From: Fictibacillus macauensis ZFHKF-1
Lineage (GTDB): Bacteria; Bacillota; Bacilli; Bacillales; Fictibacillaceae
Direction: 5' to 3'
Assembly (NCBI RefSeq): GCF_000269865.1
Contig: NZ_AKKV01000024.1
Coordinates: 1 to 64,000, forward strand
Length of the DNA: 64,000 nt
Of this stretch, positions 27,537-36,751 are shown one piece after another. The number at the start of each line of letters is the position of its first letter. Positions within the stretch are counted from its first letter, which is position 1. The notes under the pieces were generated by a model, which saw only the letters and a program-made list of their open reading frames with translations, ran no database searches and had not been told where the DNA came from. Position numbers and translations under genes: made by a program.

Positions 27537-28175
27537 TTAGTTTACAAGTTCCGATTCATCTGGCTTTTTCACATGGTCTGGTGCTTGAGCAGGAGGTAAA
27601 TCATCATCATCTGGTTCATCTCTGCCTGGTCCGTCATCATCTCCCGGTTCTGGTGGATGAACGGGAGGTTTCGGTGGCTTTGGTGGTTCTTCCGGTGGTT
27701 TTGGTGGCTTCGGCGGCTTCGGTGGATCAGGATGTTCATGAGGTTTTTCTGGTGGCTTTGGTGGCTCGGATTGTGGAGGTTTTGGTAAATCTGGTTTTTC
27801 TCCATGATCTTTTCGCGCTTCTTTTTTATCTTTTTTTTCCTCATCATCCTTTTCGTTCGTTTGTGGGTCTTCTTCAACTACCTTTTTCTTTTCATCATTT
27901 GTTTCTGTCTTGCTTGATTTTTTTGGATGAGCTGTAGATGCTTCATATGCGTGTGCAACCCAACTTTTTTCTTCATCTGATAAGCCATCTGTTGATACGA
28001 CTTCTTTAAGTAAAACGGGATCTCGTTTTCCATTTACTAAATTATTTGTGGAAATGGTAACGTTCGATAGGGTGGCCATCGTCGTTTTATTGTGCTGTTC
28101 ATAAAAATAGCCGCCAACAATTATCATTCCTGCTCCTACAACAGCAAGAGGTAAGGCGTACTTTCGTCTATTCAA
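27537..28175 (-). CDS. membrane-anchored Lys/Glu- and proline-rich protein
   Basis: A 212-residue protein of unknown function. Residues about 7-25 form one hydrophobic helix (ALPLAVVGAGMIIVGGYFY), residues 30-80 a small polar domain, residues 85-130 a very charged Lys/Glu/Asp stretch, and residues 130-180 an imperfect PPKPP repeat, ending in a Pro/Asp-rich tail. The design suits a rod-like wall-spanning protein. The start is TTG after AGGTGGG. The repeat DNA (GGTGGCTTTGGTGG-like) could cause slippage and length variation between strains. Confidence 0.7.
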   Translation of the reverse strand: MNRRKYALPLAVVGAGMIIVGGYFYEQHNKTTMATLSNVTISTNNLVNGKRDPVLLKEVVSTDGLSDEEKSWVAHAYEASTAHPKKSSKTETNDEKKKVVEEDPQTNEKDDEEKKDKKEARKDHGEKPDLPKPPQSEPPKPPEKPHEHPDPPKPPKPPKPPEEPPKPPKPPVHPPEPGDDDGPGRDEPDDDDLPPAQAPDHVKKPDESELVN

Positions 28176-28343
28176 TGTTTCCCACCTACTTTGTCTCTCA
28201 TATGTCTCTCGTAAATAAATACCGCAATAGTTTTCATTATAAACGAATTTGTTATGACTGAAAGGGGAAAATTATCTATAAATCAAAAAAAGTAGTAAGT
28301 CATGATCGTAACGACCATGAAAGCTTACTACTTTTTCTTATCC

Positions 28344-28781
28344 TTATTCTTCTTCTTGAATACCCATTAAAATTTTCCCCAGAGATGTATGAAGCATTTT
28401 CAATTCTTCTTTATCAATATGGATGGTTTCGATGAGTTCTTGTGGAATACATGCAGCTTTTTCTTGCAATTTTTTGCCTTCTTCTGTTAAAGATACCATT
28501 ACGCTTCGCTCGTCTTGTTGCGACCGATTTCGATGAATTAAACCATTTGTCTCCATTCTTTTCAACATAGGCGTTAACGTTCCTGAATCTAAATAGAGCT
28601 TTTCTCCTAGTGCTTTTACAGTAAGTAATTCTTGTTCCCATAATACAAGTAAAACAAGATACTGAGGATACGTAACATTTAAGTCTTCTAACAACGAGCG
28701 GTACATTTTAGTAATTTCTCTTGCAGCAGCATACACTTTGAAACAAATTTGATTTTCTAATTTTAAAGCATCGTTATTCAT
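28344..28781 (-). CDS. ohrR: organic hydroperoxide sensor OhrR (MarR family)
   Basis: A 145-residue MarR repressor. It closely follows Bacillus OhrR: LKLENQICFKVYAAAREITK with the peroxide-sensing cysteine (Cys13), NVTYPQYLVLLVLWE, LYLDSGTLTPMLKRME as the recognition helix and DERSVMVSLTEEG as the wing. Only this one conserved cysteine and a second near residue 86 are visible. Oxidation of the cysteine by organic hydroperoxides releases DNA. It is divergent from ohr at 28947 with a dyad between them. The ATG at 28781 has an AAGGGGAA site; upstream in-frame starts are less likely. Confidence 0.95.
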   Translation of the reverse strand: MNNDALKLENQICFKVYAAAREITKMYRSLLEDLNVTYPQYLVLLVLWEQELLTVKALGEKLYLDSGTLTPMLKRMETNGLIHRNRSQQDERSVMVSLTEEGKKLQEKAACIPQELIETIHIDKEELKMLHTSLGKILMGIQEEE

Positions 28782-28856
28782 CGTATTCCCCTTTTTTTTA
28801 CTTTTTCTATTACTATATGTCATCTTATTAATACCGTCAAATTAAATACTAAAAAA

Positions 28857-28894
28857 TTAAATTGTTGACAATCTAATTGCGGATGCGTTATTAT
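28857..28894. promoter_or_regulatory. OhrR operator and ohr promoter
   Basis: The dyad TTAAATTGT-TG-ACAATCTAA (28857-28876) has one arm mismatch and overlaps TTGACA (28865-28870). TATTAT (28889-28894) lies 18 bases downstream. This is the expected position for peroxide-relieved repression of ohr. Confidence 0.7.
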
Positions 28895-28946
28895 GATTTC
28901 AAGAAATTAAATTTTGCACAATACAATTTTAGGAGGATGTTTTAAT

Positions 28947-29378
28947 ATGATTACACCACTTTTTACAACGAAAGCAATTGCAGATGGCGGACGCCAAGGG
29001 AAAGTAAAATCTGAAAATGGTACGATTGATTTTTCATTATCTATGCCAAAAGCGCTTGGCGGAAAAGAGGAAGCAGGTTCAACGAATCCAGAACAATTGT
29101 TTGCTGCTGGCTACGCTGCTTGCTTCGATAGCGCATTAAATATGGTTGCACGCCAAGCACGTAAAAGAATTCAGTCAAGCGTCGCTGCCGAAATTACAAT
29201 TGGAAAAGATGAAGATGGTGGATTTGGTTTAGCTGCTGCTCTTTATGCTACTGTTACAGGCGTATCACAGGAAGAAGCTGAAATGCTTGTAGAACAAGCA
29301 CATCAAGCTTGTCCTTATTCAAAAGCAACACGCGGAAATATGGATGTAACCCTTCATGTAACAACAACAAACGAATAA
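28947..29378 (+). CDS. ohr: organic hydroperoxide resistance protein Ohr (OsmC family)
   Basis: A 143-residue thiol peroxidase that reduces fatty acid and alkyl hydroperoxides with lipoyl or dithiol donors. The two catalytic cysteines are Cys59 in GYAACFDSAL and Cys122 in HQACPYSKATRGN. Other family marks are the GRQGKVKSENGTIDFSLSMP region and the Glu of PEQLFAAG. The chosen ATG follows AGGAGG by 8 bases and gives the normal family length. It is controlled by the divergent OhrR. Confidence 0.95.
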   Translation: MITPLFTTKAIADGGRQGKVKSENGTIDFSLSMPKALGGKEEAGSTNPEQLFAAGYAACFDSALNMVARQARKRIQSSVAAEITIGKDEDGGFGLAAALYATVTGVSQEEAEMLVEQAHQACPYSKATRGNMDVTLHVTTTNE

Positions 29379-29730
29379 CTTCTCTAGATCAAGAGGCTGC
29401 GACATAAACAGCCTTAACACATAAAAAAATGGCTTCAGCATCGGATTTCGATGCTGAAGCCATTTTTTTATGTTCCTTGTTATTTTCATTTTCGTTTGCT
29501 TGCGTTCAAGTTTCATAAGAGCACTCGGTCCGCACGCAAACAAGACAAATCCCCCTCTGAGCAAGAGCAGGAAATCAAAATGAGAGCAAATTAAGCGCTA
29601 AGCTTGGGATGCGCCACAAAACAGAGGAAATATTGTATCCCAAGCCCTTTTTGTTGGGAGCAGACTACGATTAATAACTCATTAATACGGGAATATTGCT
29701 ATGGAATCGAAATCCTTAGGAGGTATTGTT
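29379..29730. other. gene-free stretch with hairpins, possible repeat remnant
   Basis: No supported gene. It holds the direct pair GAGGCTGCGACATAA / the 24-base hairpin at 29419-29473, and a second inverted pair GCTTGGGAT (29602-29610) and ATCCCAAGC (29637-29645) before CCTTTTTG. The base composition is less A/T-rich than the surroundings. It may be the scar of a lost element, but no transposase remains. Confidence 0.4.
29419..29473. terminator. long perfect hairpin after ohr
   Basis: Two 24-base perfect complementary arms (29419-29442 and 29450-29473) around a 7-base loop. The core is ATGGCTTCAGCATC. The A and T runs are part of the arms, so it can act as a terminator on either strand; its size is unusual. 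Confidence 0.7.
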
Positions 29731-30222
29731 ATGGATATTCAAACCTTTTTATTCGAAGATGATGGTTTCATTCCTAATAACCCTACATTACCAGTATTAC
29801 TTTATCGCCAAGCCGTTCAAGAACCTATAAGTGTAGAAAGAATTTTCAATCAAAATTTATGGCTAAATAGTTGGACAAATGGTATATTTTCTTATCATCA
29901 TTATCATAGTACAACGCATGAGGTGCTTGGCGTTAAGGAAGGATTTGCAACTGTTAAAATTGGTGGGAAACAAGGAGAAGAGCTACAAGTTCATGCAGGT
30001 GACATTATTGTCTTACCTGCTGGTACAGGTCATATGAATGTTGATTCTTCAGCTGATTTTACTGTTGTTGGCGCCTATCCTAATGGCATGAGTTATGACG
30101 TACAAAGAGGCATTGATGGAGAACGCCCTGACGTATTAGTAGCCATAAAAAATGTGCCTATTCCTATCACAGATCCACTGTATGGAGAAGGTGGTCCGCT
30201 CACAAAATATTGGAAAGACTAA
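29731..30222 (+). CDS. cupin domain protein (YjlB-like)
   Basis: A 163-residue cupin. The N-terminal FEDDGFIPNNPTLPVLLYRQ (residues about 6-25) resembles Bacillus YjlB. The cupin core is HHYHSTTHEVLGVKEGFATV (residues about 62-81), which holds likely metal-binding histidines and Glu, and AGDIIVLPAGTGHMN (residues about 98-112), with the second-motif histidine. A metal ion is probable but the reaction is not known. The ATG at 29731 follows TAGGAGG by 7 bases and is preferred to an upstream in-frame ATG at 29701. Confidence 0.85.
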   Translation: MDIQTFLFEDDGFIPNNPTLPVLLYRQAVQEPISVERIFNQNLWLNSWTNGIFSYHHYHSTTHEVLGVKEGFATVKIGGKQGEELQVHAGDIIVLPAGTGHMNVDSSADFTVVGAYPNGMSYDVQRGIDGERPDVLVAIKNVPIPITDPLYGEGGPLTKYWKD

Positions 30223-30249
30223 CGGAGAGCGCACTGCTTCTCCGTTAGT
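30218..30249. terminator. bidirectional terminator containing the cupin stop codon
   Basis: ACTAACGGAGA (30218-30228) and TCTCCGTTAGT (30239-30249) are perfect complements. The cupin stop codon lies inside the first arm and the next gene's stop borders the second. Confidence 0.75.
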
Positions 30250-30806
30250 TATTTTCCCCGTAACGCAATGAATAGTGCAATGACACCACCTCCGATTGTA
30301 TCAGCGATAAGGTCTGTCATTGTATCATCGTTTCCACCACCCTGGAGGTGCATACCGAAGAGATGATCCATGCTAAACTCATATACTTCCCATAGTACAC
30401 CACCAAAAACAGCAAATCCCCAGACAAAAAGTAATATCAACCATACGGAAAGAGGCGAAGAAGCTTCTTTGCCAAGAAGTCTTTCATACAAGGCTACGGC
30501 AACAAACGCTAATAAAATTCCACTAAAAAAATGAATGCACGTATCCCACCAACCTAAAGAATAAAAATGTGCCAGAGAGCCCAAAAGTTGCGAGCCTACT
30601 AAGAACAGCACATAAGACAAGATCATTGGAGCATTAAAAAATCGCTTTGTTAATCTATTAAGCACGATCGGCATAAGTCCACACACAATACCACCAATTG
30701 CAACCTGATAGCTATGAACGTTACCCTTTTCATAAAAATATACCAAGCATAGTACCATGATGACGGTATACAGACCACATAAAAACAGCACACCATTCTT
30801 TTTCAT
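30249..30806 (-). CDS. integral membrane protein with conserved polar motifs
   Basis: A 185-residue protein with five or six helices. Polar residues sit inside or next to the helices: WWDTCIHFFSG (residues about 86-96), GGVLWEVYEFSMD (residues about 134-146) and DDTMTDLIADTIGGG (residues about 157-171). This HxxxG / E-x-x-E / D-x-x-x-D pattern resembles DUF2238 (YjdF) proteins, but I am not certain. Function unknown. The ATG at 30806 has AAAGGAG at 7 bases; a GTG two codons upstream is in frame. Confidence 0.7.
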   Translation of the reverse strand: MKKNGVLFLCGLYTVIMVLCLVYFYEKGNVHSYQVAIGGIVCGLMPIVLNRLTKRFFNAPMILSYVLFLVGSQLLGSLAHFYSLGWWDTCIHFFSGILLAFVAVALYERLLGKEASSPLSVWLILLFVWGFAVFGGVLWEVYEFSMDHLFGMHLQGGGNDDTMTDLIADTIGGGVIALFIALRGK

Positions 30807-30874
30807 AGTCACTCTCCTTTAGCCATTATTATTGCTTGGAAGTGAAAAAATATGAAAAAGATACTCTAGCATCA

Positions 30875-31315
30875 TTACTTATTTCGGTATGGTTCTGTTA
30901 GAACAAGCGTAAATGAAATGAGGACAGTAATGAGCAACGCTTCTGTTACATCATTTATTCCTTTATTTAATAGTAGATATTGATCGAGTTGAAAGGAAAG
31001 ACCTACCGGAACACCAATAAAAATAAAAACTGTCCCAAATAAAACATTTTTCCAGTGAAATAAGGCTGTTTGATGTGCCCAATCTAATAGAGGGAGCGCC
31101 GTTGTCCACAAAATAGACATAAGGAGAGCAAAGTTAATCCATGTTAACGTAAATGAGCGCGGCGTTAAACCAATTAAAAATTCATTCTCAACAAGTGCTA
31201 AATGCTGATACACGATTACCGTTTCATATAAACCAAAAGCTAAAAAAAGCGACAACAATAGAAAAGAAAGTTCAAGTCCAGGATACCTTTTGACTACATT
31301 CTTTATAGCATTCAT
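30875..31315 (-). CDS. hypothetical four-helix membrane protein
   Basis: A 146-residue protein with hydrophobic segments near residues 15-35, 58-75, 88-105 and 124-141. I recognise no family. It lies 68 bases upstream of the membrane protein at 30249 on the same strand, and the pair may be co-transcribed. The start follows GGGGGC and is supported by a clear space to the thiC terminator upstream. Confidence 0.65.
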   Translation of the reverse strand: MNAIKNVVKRYPGLELSFLLLSLFLAFGLYETVIVYQHLALVENEFLIGLTPRSFTLTWINFALLMSILWTTALPLLDWAHQTALFHWKNVLFGTVFIFIGVPVGLSFQLDQYLLLNKGINDVTEALLITVLISFTLVLTEPYRNK

Positions 31316-31423
31316 TTTTCAAGCCCCCTACTAGAAGTAAACTTTCATTTTCATTTATCATACAAAAAAAGACAATTTAATGGTACTGTTTTTTTGCTTT
31401 TTTCAGAATTTTACTGTATTTCT

Positions 31424-31465
31424 AAAAAAAACACCTGTAAGAGAAAAAACTTCTCTTACAGGTGT
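31424..31465 (-). terminator. terminator of the thiC operon
   Basis: ACACCTGTAAGAGA (31431-31444) and TCTCTTACAGGTGT (31452-31465) are perfect complements; a run of seven T follows on the - strand. Confidence 0.9.
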
Positions 31466-31473
31466 GATTGCCG

Positions 31474-33472
<1,999 letters not shown>

Positions 33473-33510
33473 GGAGATAGACAAAGAACAACAAATAAAG
33501 CAAGTCTTTG

Positions 33511-33606
33511 CTAGCTACTTCCCTACGCTGGTATAAGCCAGATCAGGTTCAAAGGGTCGAGAAATGGTTCATTCTCTCTCAGCCCGCCTACGGACCCCCC
33601 TAGTAG
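33511..33606 (-). promoter_or_regulatory. TPP riboswitch (thi box)
   Basis: Read on the - strand it runs from GGGGGGTCC through GCGGGCTGAGAGAGAA, then ACCCTTTGAACCTGATCTGG to CCAGCGTAGGGAAG. The conserved CTGAGA and ACCCTTTGAACCTGATCTGG elements match the THI element closely. It should bind thiamin pyrophosphate and, with the terminator at 33438-33472, switch off thiC when TPP is plentiful. Confidence 0.95.
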
Positions 33607-33677
33607 AAAACATATTTTGTTTTCAGTGCCATTATATACCTTTATTATCTTCGTTACAATCTTTCTTTTTTTCCTAC

Positions 33678-34307
33678 TTATTCTTCACCTAGTTTTCGTG
33701 CGTCTTTTTTAATTTCTTCATACGGTGGATTTTCCACACCACTATACGTTTTTACGATAATACCTTGCTTGTTAACAAGAAAAAAGGTGGTACCATGGAT
33801 GAATTGGCCAGGATCTGGACTCGGTGATACTGGAACCTTGAACGAATTTTTTGCAAAGGATTCAATTTTCTTTTTACTATATCCCGTTAGTAGCGTCCAA
33901 GATTTGAAATCTTCTGTATAGCGCTTCCCAAATTTCTTTAACACTTGTGGCTGATCACGAACTGGATCTACCGAAAAGGAAACGAAATGGAGTGGAATTT
34001 TATCCTTTTTAACTATCTTTTGTAGCTGATTTAAATTAGAGGTCATTGGTGGACAGACGGTTTCACATTTAGAGAAAATAAAATCAGCAAGCCAAACTTT
34101 GCCTTTTAAATCTTTTAAACCAAAATCTTGATTGTCTTGATTTTTAAATTGAAAAGATTCTACCGGCCAGTGAACCTCCCTTTTTGTAGCTGGTTGCATA
34201 TGTTGCGAATGGTCTTCATTCTTCATATCTTTTGAAGCAGAATCCTGATTGGAACAAGCGGTGCTAAAACAAATAATAACGAGCATAATTACTAAGTAAC
34301 GTTTCAT
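33678..34307 (-). CDS. SCO1/SenC family lipoprotein
   Basis: A 209-residue lipoprotein, lipobox STAC with Cys18. A His/Met-rich linker (DHSQHMQP) may hold copper. The thioredoxin-fold domain (residues about 50-205) has the copper-binding CETVCPPM (CxxxCP) and the distal histidine in GQFIHGTTFFLVNKQG. SCO proteins deliver copper to the CuA centre of cytochrome oxidase or act as disulfide reductants; Bacillus YpmQ is the model. No oxidase genes are adjacent. The second ATG (34307) is preferred because GGGAGGG is 6 bases upstream. Confidence 0.9.
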   Translation of the reverse strand: MKRYLVIMLVIICFSTACSNQDSASKDMKNEDHSQHMQPATKREVHWPVESFQFKNQDNQDFGLKDLKGKVWLADFIFSKCETVCPPMTSNLNQLQKIVKKDKIPLHFVSFSVDPVRDQPQVLKKFGKRYTEDFKSWTLLTGYSKKKIESFAKNSFKVPVSPSPDPGQFIHGTTFFLVNKQGIIVKTYSGVENPPYEEIKKDARKLGEE

Positions 34308-34476
34308 TTCCATCCCTCCCTGTAATCTTAACCCTCAACTACCTATTTTTTCATAAATTCTACCTTTACACATCCTCAAACCGAGGGAAAATCGTGACTA
34401 AATTGTGACTAGTATGTTGTTTGTTGTTTTGTCTTTTACAAAAAAGGGGATAGAAAAATAAGAGGAAGCACCTATT

Positions 34477-34506
34477 ATGTCTGAACATTCAGAAAGGAAA
34501 AAGTGA
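34477..34506 (+). CDS. possible 9-codon leader peptide
   Basis: ATG after GAGGAAGC opens MSEHSERKK and stops in TGA at 34504-34506. That TGA shares its A with the ATG of the next frame (TGATG). The overlap suggests translational coupling or a leader peptide, though chance cannot be ruled out. Confidence 0.35.
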   Translation: MSEHSERKK

Positions 34507-34661
34507 TGGTTAATCGAAGCGAAAAGATCGTATTTATAAAGGAACTTACTGCTTTAACAGAGGAATATTTACGGTGCTCTGACCTTGCCCTGAAACAGCA
34601 AATTAAAGAAGATATATTTTTCATTCAAAGTGTCCTACTCTCTCCCTCTATTAAATCATGA
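34506..34661 (+). CDS. small hypothetical protein (51 aa)
   Basis: A 51-residue frame, MVNRSEKIVFIKELTALTEE... ending ..SVLLSPSIKS. The ATG lies 7-10 bases after AGAAAGGAAAAAG and overlaps the stop of a tiny leader frame. It is helical and amphipathic with a single Cys, and resembles no family I know. It lies alone on the + strand between - strand genes, with a terminator hairpin 14 bases after its stop. Confidence 0.5.
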   Translation: MVNRSEKIVFIKELTALTEEYLRCSDLALKQQIKEDIFFIQSVLLSPSIKS

Positions 34662-34667
34662 CCCATA

Positions 34668-34699
34668 AAAAAAACTTGTAGAGAACAACTCTCTACAAG
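34668..34699 (-). terminator. terminator of the DinB-like gene at 34708
   Basis: CTTGTAGAGA (34675-34684) and TCTCTACAAG (34690-34699) are perfect complements; eight T follow on the - strand. Confidence 0.85.
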
Positions 34700-34707
34700 C
34701 GGCAACA

Positions 34708-35178
34708 TTATTTGTGTAATCCTGTACGCGTAGCTACAAGCTTAATAGCATGCAACTGTCCTAAATGGTTACTTTCATGAGATAAAGACAAGCTTGCTAA
34801 TTCACCATGTGTTTGCAAGCCATGAAATGGTTGGGCAAGAGGTTGTGCTAAGAAATCATCGGAAATATCCTTCATGCGTACTAATTGATCCTTAAGCTGA
34901 AGAACAAGTTCTTCTACGGAAGGAACCTCACCAGACCAGTCTGCTGGTTTCGTACCGTTCCCGAACAACTGTAAATACTCTTCTGGAAGGTGAGTAGAAG
35001 CCTTAGGAAACCCAAATAAGAATTGTTCAGTAACAGTCAATACATGACCTACATGCCAGTGAATCGTATTATTAAATCCTTCTGGTTGAACGTCTACTAT
35101 ATCAGACGAAATGCCTCCAACCTCTTGCAGTAATTGTCCTCTTGTTATTTCAAATTGCTTGTAAAAAAATGCGTTCAT
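34708..35178 (-). CDS. DinB family protein
   Basis: A 156-residue DinB_2-type four-helix protein. Metal-binding histidines are likely in IHWHVGHVLTVTEQFL (residues about 39-54) and SHESNHLGQLHAIKLV (residues about 133-148). It differs clearly from the DinB protein at 20990. The natural thiol cofactor in Bacillaceae is bacillithiol, and several members of this fold are bacillithiol S-transferases, but that activity is inferred. Start follows AAAGGAG. Monocistronic. Confidence 0.85.
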   Translation of the reverse strand: MNAFFYKQFEITRGQLLQEVGGISSDIVDVQPEGFNNTIHWHVGHVLTVTEQFLFGFPKASTHLPEEYLQLFGNGTKPADWSGEVPSVEELVLQLKDQLVRMKDISDDFLAQPLAQPFHGLQTHGELASLSLSHESNHLGQLHAIKLVATRTGLHK

Positions 35179-35256
35179 GTGTCTTGTCTCCTTTTTTAAA
35201 TTAATCTTCTCTTATAATGTATCAAAAAGGAGTACGTAGTTAATAGAAAAAAGAAC

Positions 35257-35904
35257 TTACATTTTAAATTGCTTTTCTTCCGTTACGATCCCCCTTTTCT
35301 CAAGATCTCTTGCTGTTGCACTCGTTTCTACTTCTTTTTCATTTTTTAATGTTCCAAATAATGCATCAACAAAAGGTGTTGAAACGCCATACCAGTAATT
35401 TTCATTTTTGAAATGATGAAGAGTATGTGTTTTTTTTAGCCACATGCCAAACTTTGTACGCGGTTTAATTGGACGGTGAGCAATATAATGTTTCCACTCA
35501 TAGACTAAAAGCATAGCAATCAATCCGCTCCCAAAAGCAAGTGAAGCAGGTACATTTCGCACGATGGCATAGAAAATGATCGCTAAAATTGAAAGGTTAG
35601 GAATGCTATACCAAATGGGTAAGAATAATAATTTCAAATCATTAGGTGTTTTATGATGATCGTAATGTAAGCGCTTTAAAAATTTTAAAAACCATTGATT
35701 TTTTGGCGTTTTTAAATGAAATAAGAATCGGTGAATTCCGTATTCACTAAACATAAACACAACTATCCCTATACCAAAATAAAGCAAGTGAGTCCAAATA
35801 GGGTCAATAACAGCTGCACTAATCATACAACCCACCATTAAAATGCCCATCACTACAATATCAAAATGCAAAAAATAATCTAAGTACAATCCCTTACTCT
35901 TCAT
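35257..35904 (-). CDS. fatty acid hydroxylase / sterol desaturase superfamily protein
   Basis: A 215-residue membrane protein with three or four helices. It carries the histidine clusters of di-iron hydroxylases: HRFLFH (residues about 63-68), HYDHH (residues about 83-87), HYIAH (residues about 142-146) and HTLHH (residues about 163-167). Such enzymes hydroxylate fatty acyl chains or lipids. The ATG at 35904 overlaps the last 11 bases of the FadR-like gene and has GGAGGGG 6 bases upstream inside that gene, so the two are translationally coupled. Lipid-responsive control by the regulator is therefore likely. Confidence 0.85.
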   Translation of the reverse strand: MKSKGLYLDYFLHFDIVVMGILMVGCMISAAVIDPIWTHLLYFGIGIVVFMFSEYGIHRFLFHLKTPKNQWFLKFLKRLHYDHHKTPNDLKLLFLPIWYSIPNLSILAIIFYAIVRNVPASLAFGSGLIAMLLVYEWKHYIAHRPIKPRTKFGMWLKKTHTLHHFKNENYWYGVSTPFVDALFGTLKNEKEVETSATARDLEKRGIVTEEKQFKM

Positions 35905-36586
35905 GCAATCCCCTCCTGTCTTTTTTCCACTGCTCTGCACTTTCTCTCATCACTTCTTCTGTAATGATTGCAGCTCGATCTGCCTCATTTTGAATCATAC
36001 ATTCCATTAATTGTTGATAATAATGAAAAGAGGCAATACGATGTTTTTCTTGTGAAAAGTAATAGGTTGCAAGCTTCGGGTATATTTCTTGAAAGCTATT
36101 AAATATAAGTAAATAAATAGGATTAGGTGAAAGAGCCGCAAGCCCCTTTTGAAGCTGCCAATCAAATTGAGCATAGGCAGTTGCATCATTAATTAAATGT
36201 TCTGTTTCTTTCAATAAAAAATATGCGTTCATTCGCTCAAAAGTAATGCTATCCTTCACACAAACTGGCAGTAGCACAACGCGTAACTCTAACATATATT
36301 GCACGAAATGATCTGGTACGTGTTCATAACTACGAAGGATATTAACGATTGTCGAGAGGTTACCTTGTCGCCAAAAATCATTTACAAAAGCTGGCTTACT
36401 TTGACGAATTGTAATCCACCCATCGCGTTCTAATCGTTGAAGGGCTTCTCTAACTGCCGGTCGTCCTGAATGAACAAGTTCAGCTAAATCACGTTCTGAA
36501 GGTAGTTCTTCGTTTATCATGTACGTCCCCTCTAAAATAGCGGCAATGAGTTTTTGTTCAATTACATCTGTTGAGCGTTGCTTCAC
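35894..36586 (-). CDS. GntR-family regulator resembling proteobacterial FadR
   Basis: A 230-residue regulator. Residues 1-75 are a GntR winged helix (ELPSERDLAELVHSGRPAVREALQRLERDGWITI), followed by KPAFVNDFW. The C-terminal domain shows NPIYLLIFNSFQEIYPKLAT, which parallels the acyl-CoA-binding domain of E. coli FadR ([20 protein letters not shown], from memory). It is therefore probably an acyl-CoA-responsive regulator, unlike the TetR-type FadR of B. subtilis. The start is GTG after GAGGAG. Two palindromic operators lie in its own promoter, suggesting autoregulation. It overlaps the hydroxylase gene. Confidence 0.85.
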   Translation of the reverse strand: MKQRSTDVIEQKLIAAILEGTYMINEELPSERDLAELVHSGRPAVREALQRLERDGWITIRQSKPAFVNDFWRQGNLSTIVNILRSYEHVPDHFVQYMLELRVVLLPVCVKDSITFERMNAYFLLKETEHLINDATAYAQFDWQLQKGLAALSPNPIYLLIFNSFQEIYPKLATYYFSQEKHRIASFHYYQQLMECMIQNEADRAAIITEEVMRESAEQWKKDRRGLHEE

Positions 36587-36605
36587 TTAATCTCCTCACC
36601 TCCTT

Positions 36606-36668
36606 ATTGGTAATACCAATAATTGACTTGGTATTACCAATATAATATGTATGACCAATACAAGTCAA
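36606..36668 (-). promoter_or_regulatory. fadR-like promoter with two palindromic operators
   Basis: On the - strand TTGACT (36668-36663) is 17 bases from TTATAT (36645-36640). Two palindromes follow: TTGGTATTACCAAT (36628-36641) touching the -10 box, and ATTGGTAATACCAAT (36606-36620). Their centres are 21 bases apart, two helical turns. The core TGGTNNTACCA fits the GntR/FadR operator pattern. Probably bound by the gene product to repress the operon. Confidence 0.75.
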
Positions 36669-36705
36669 ACTATTCCGTAAATTCAAAAATTAAAAGAATA
36701 CAAAA

Positions 36706-36738
36706 AAAAACTTACAGAAACCAAATGGTCTCTATAAG
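36706..36738 (-). terminator. terminator of the YhfK-like gene
   Basis: Stem of ACTTA-AGA-ACC against GGT-TCT-TAAGT with two mismatches; the - strand continues with nine T. Confidence 0.7.
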
Positions 36739-36751
36739 TTTTTCACACTTC

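Noticed and set aside
27660-27760. Repeated GGTGGCTTTGGTGG-like units as a possible CRISPR
   Set aside because: The units are short, variable and inside a coding frame, and have no spacers or nearby cas genes.
27569-27937. Frames on both strands across the proline-rich gene
   Set aside because: They are simple-repeat shadows of the PPKPP coding region, with no start signals of their own.
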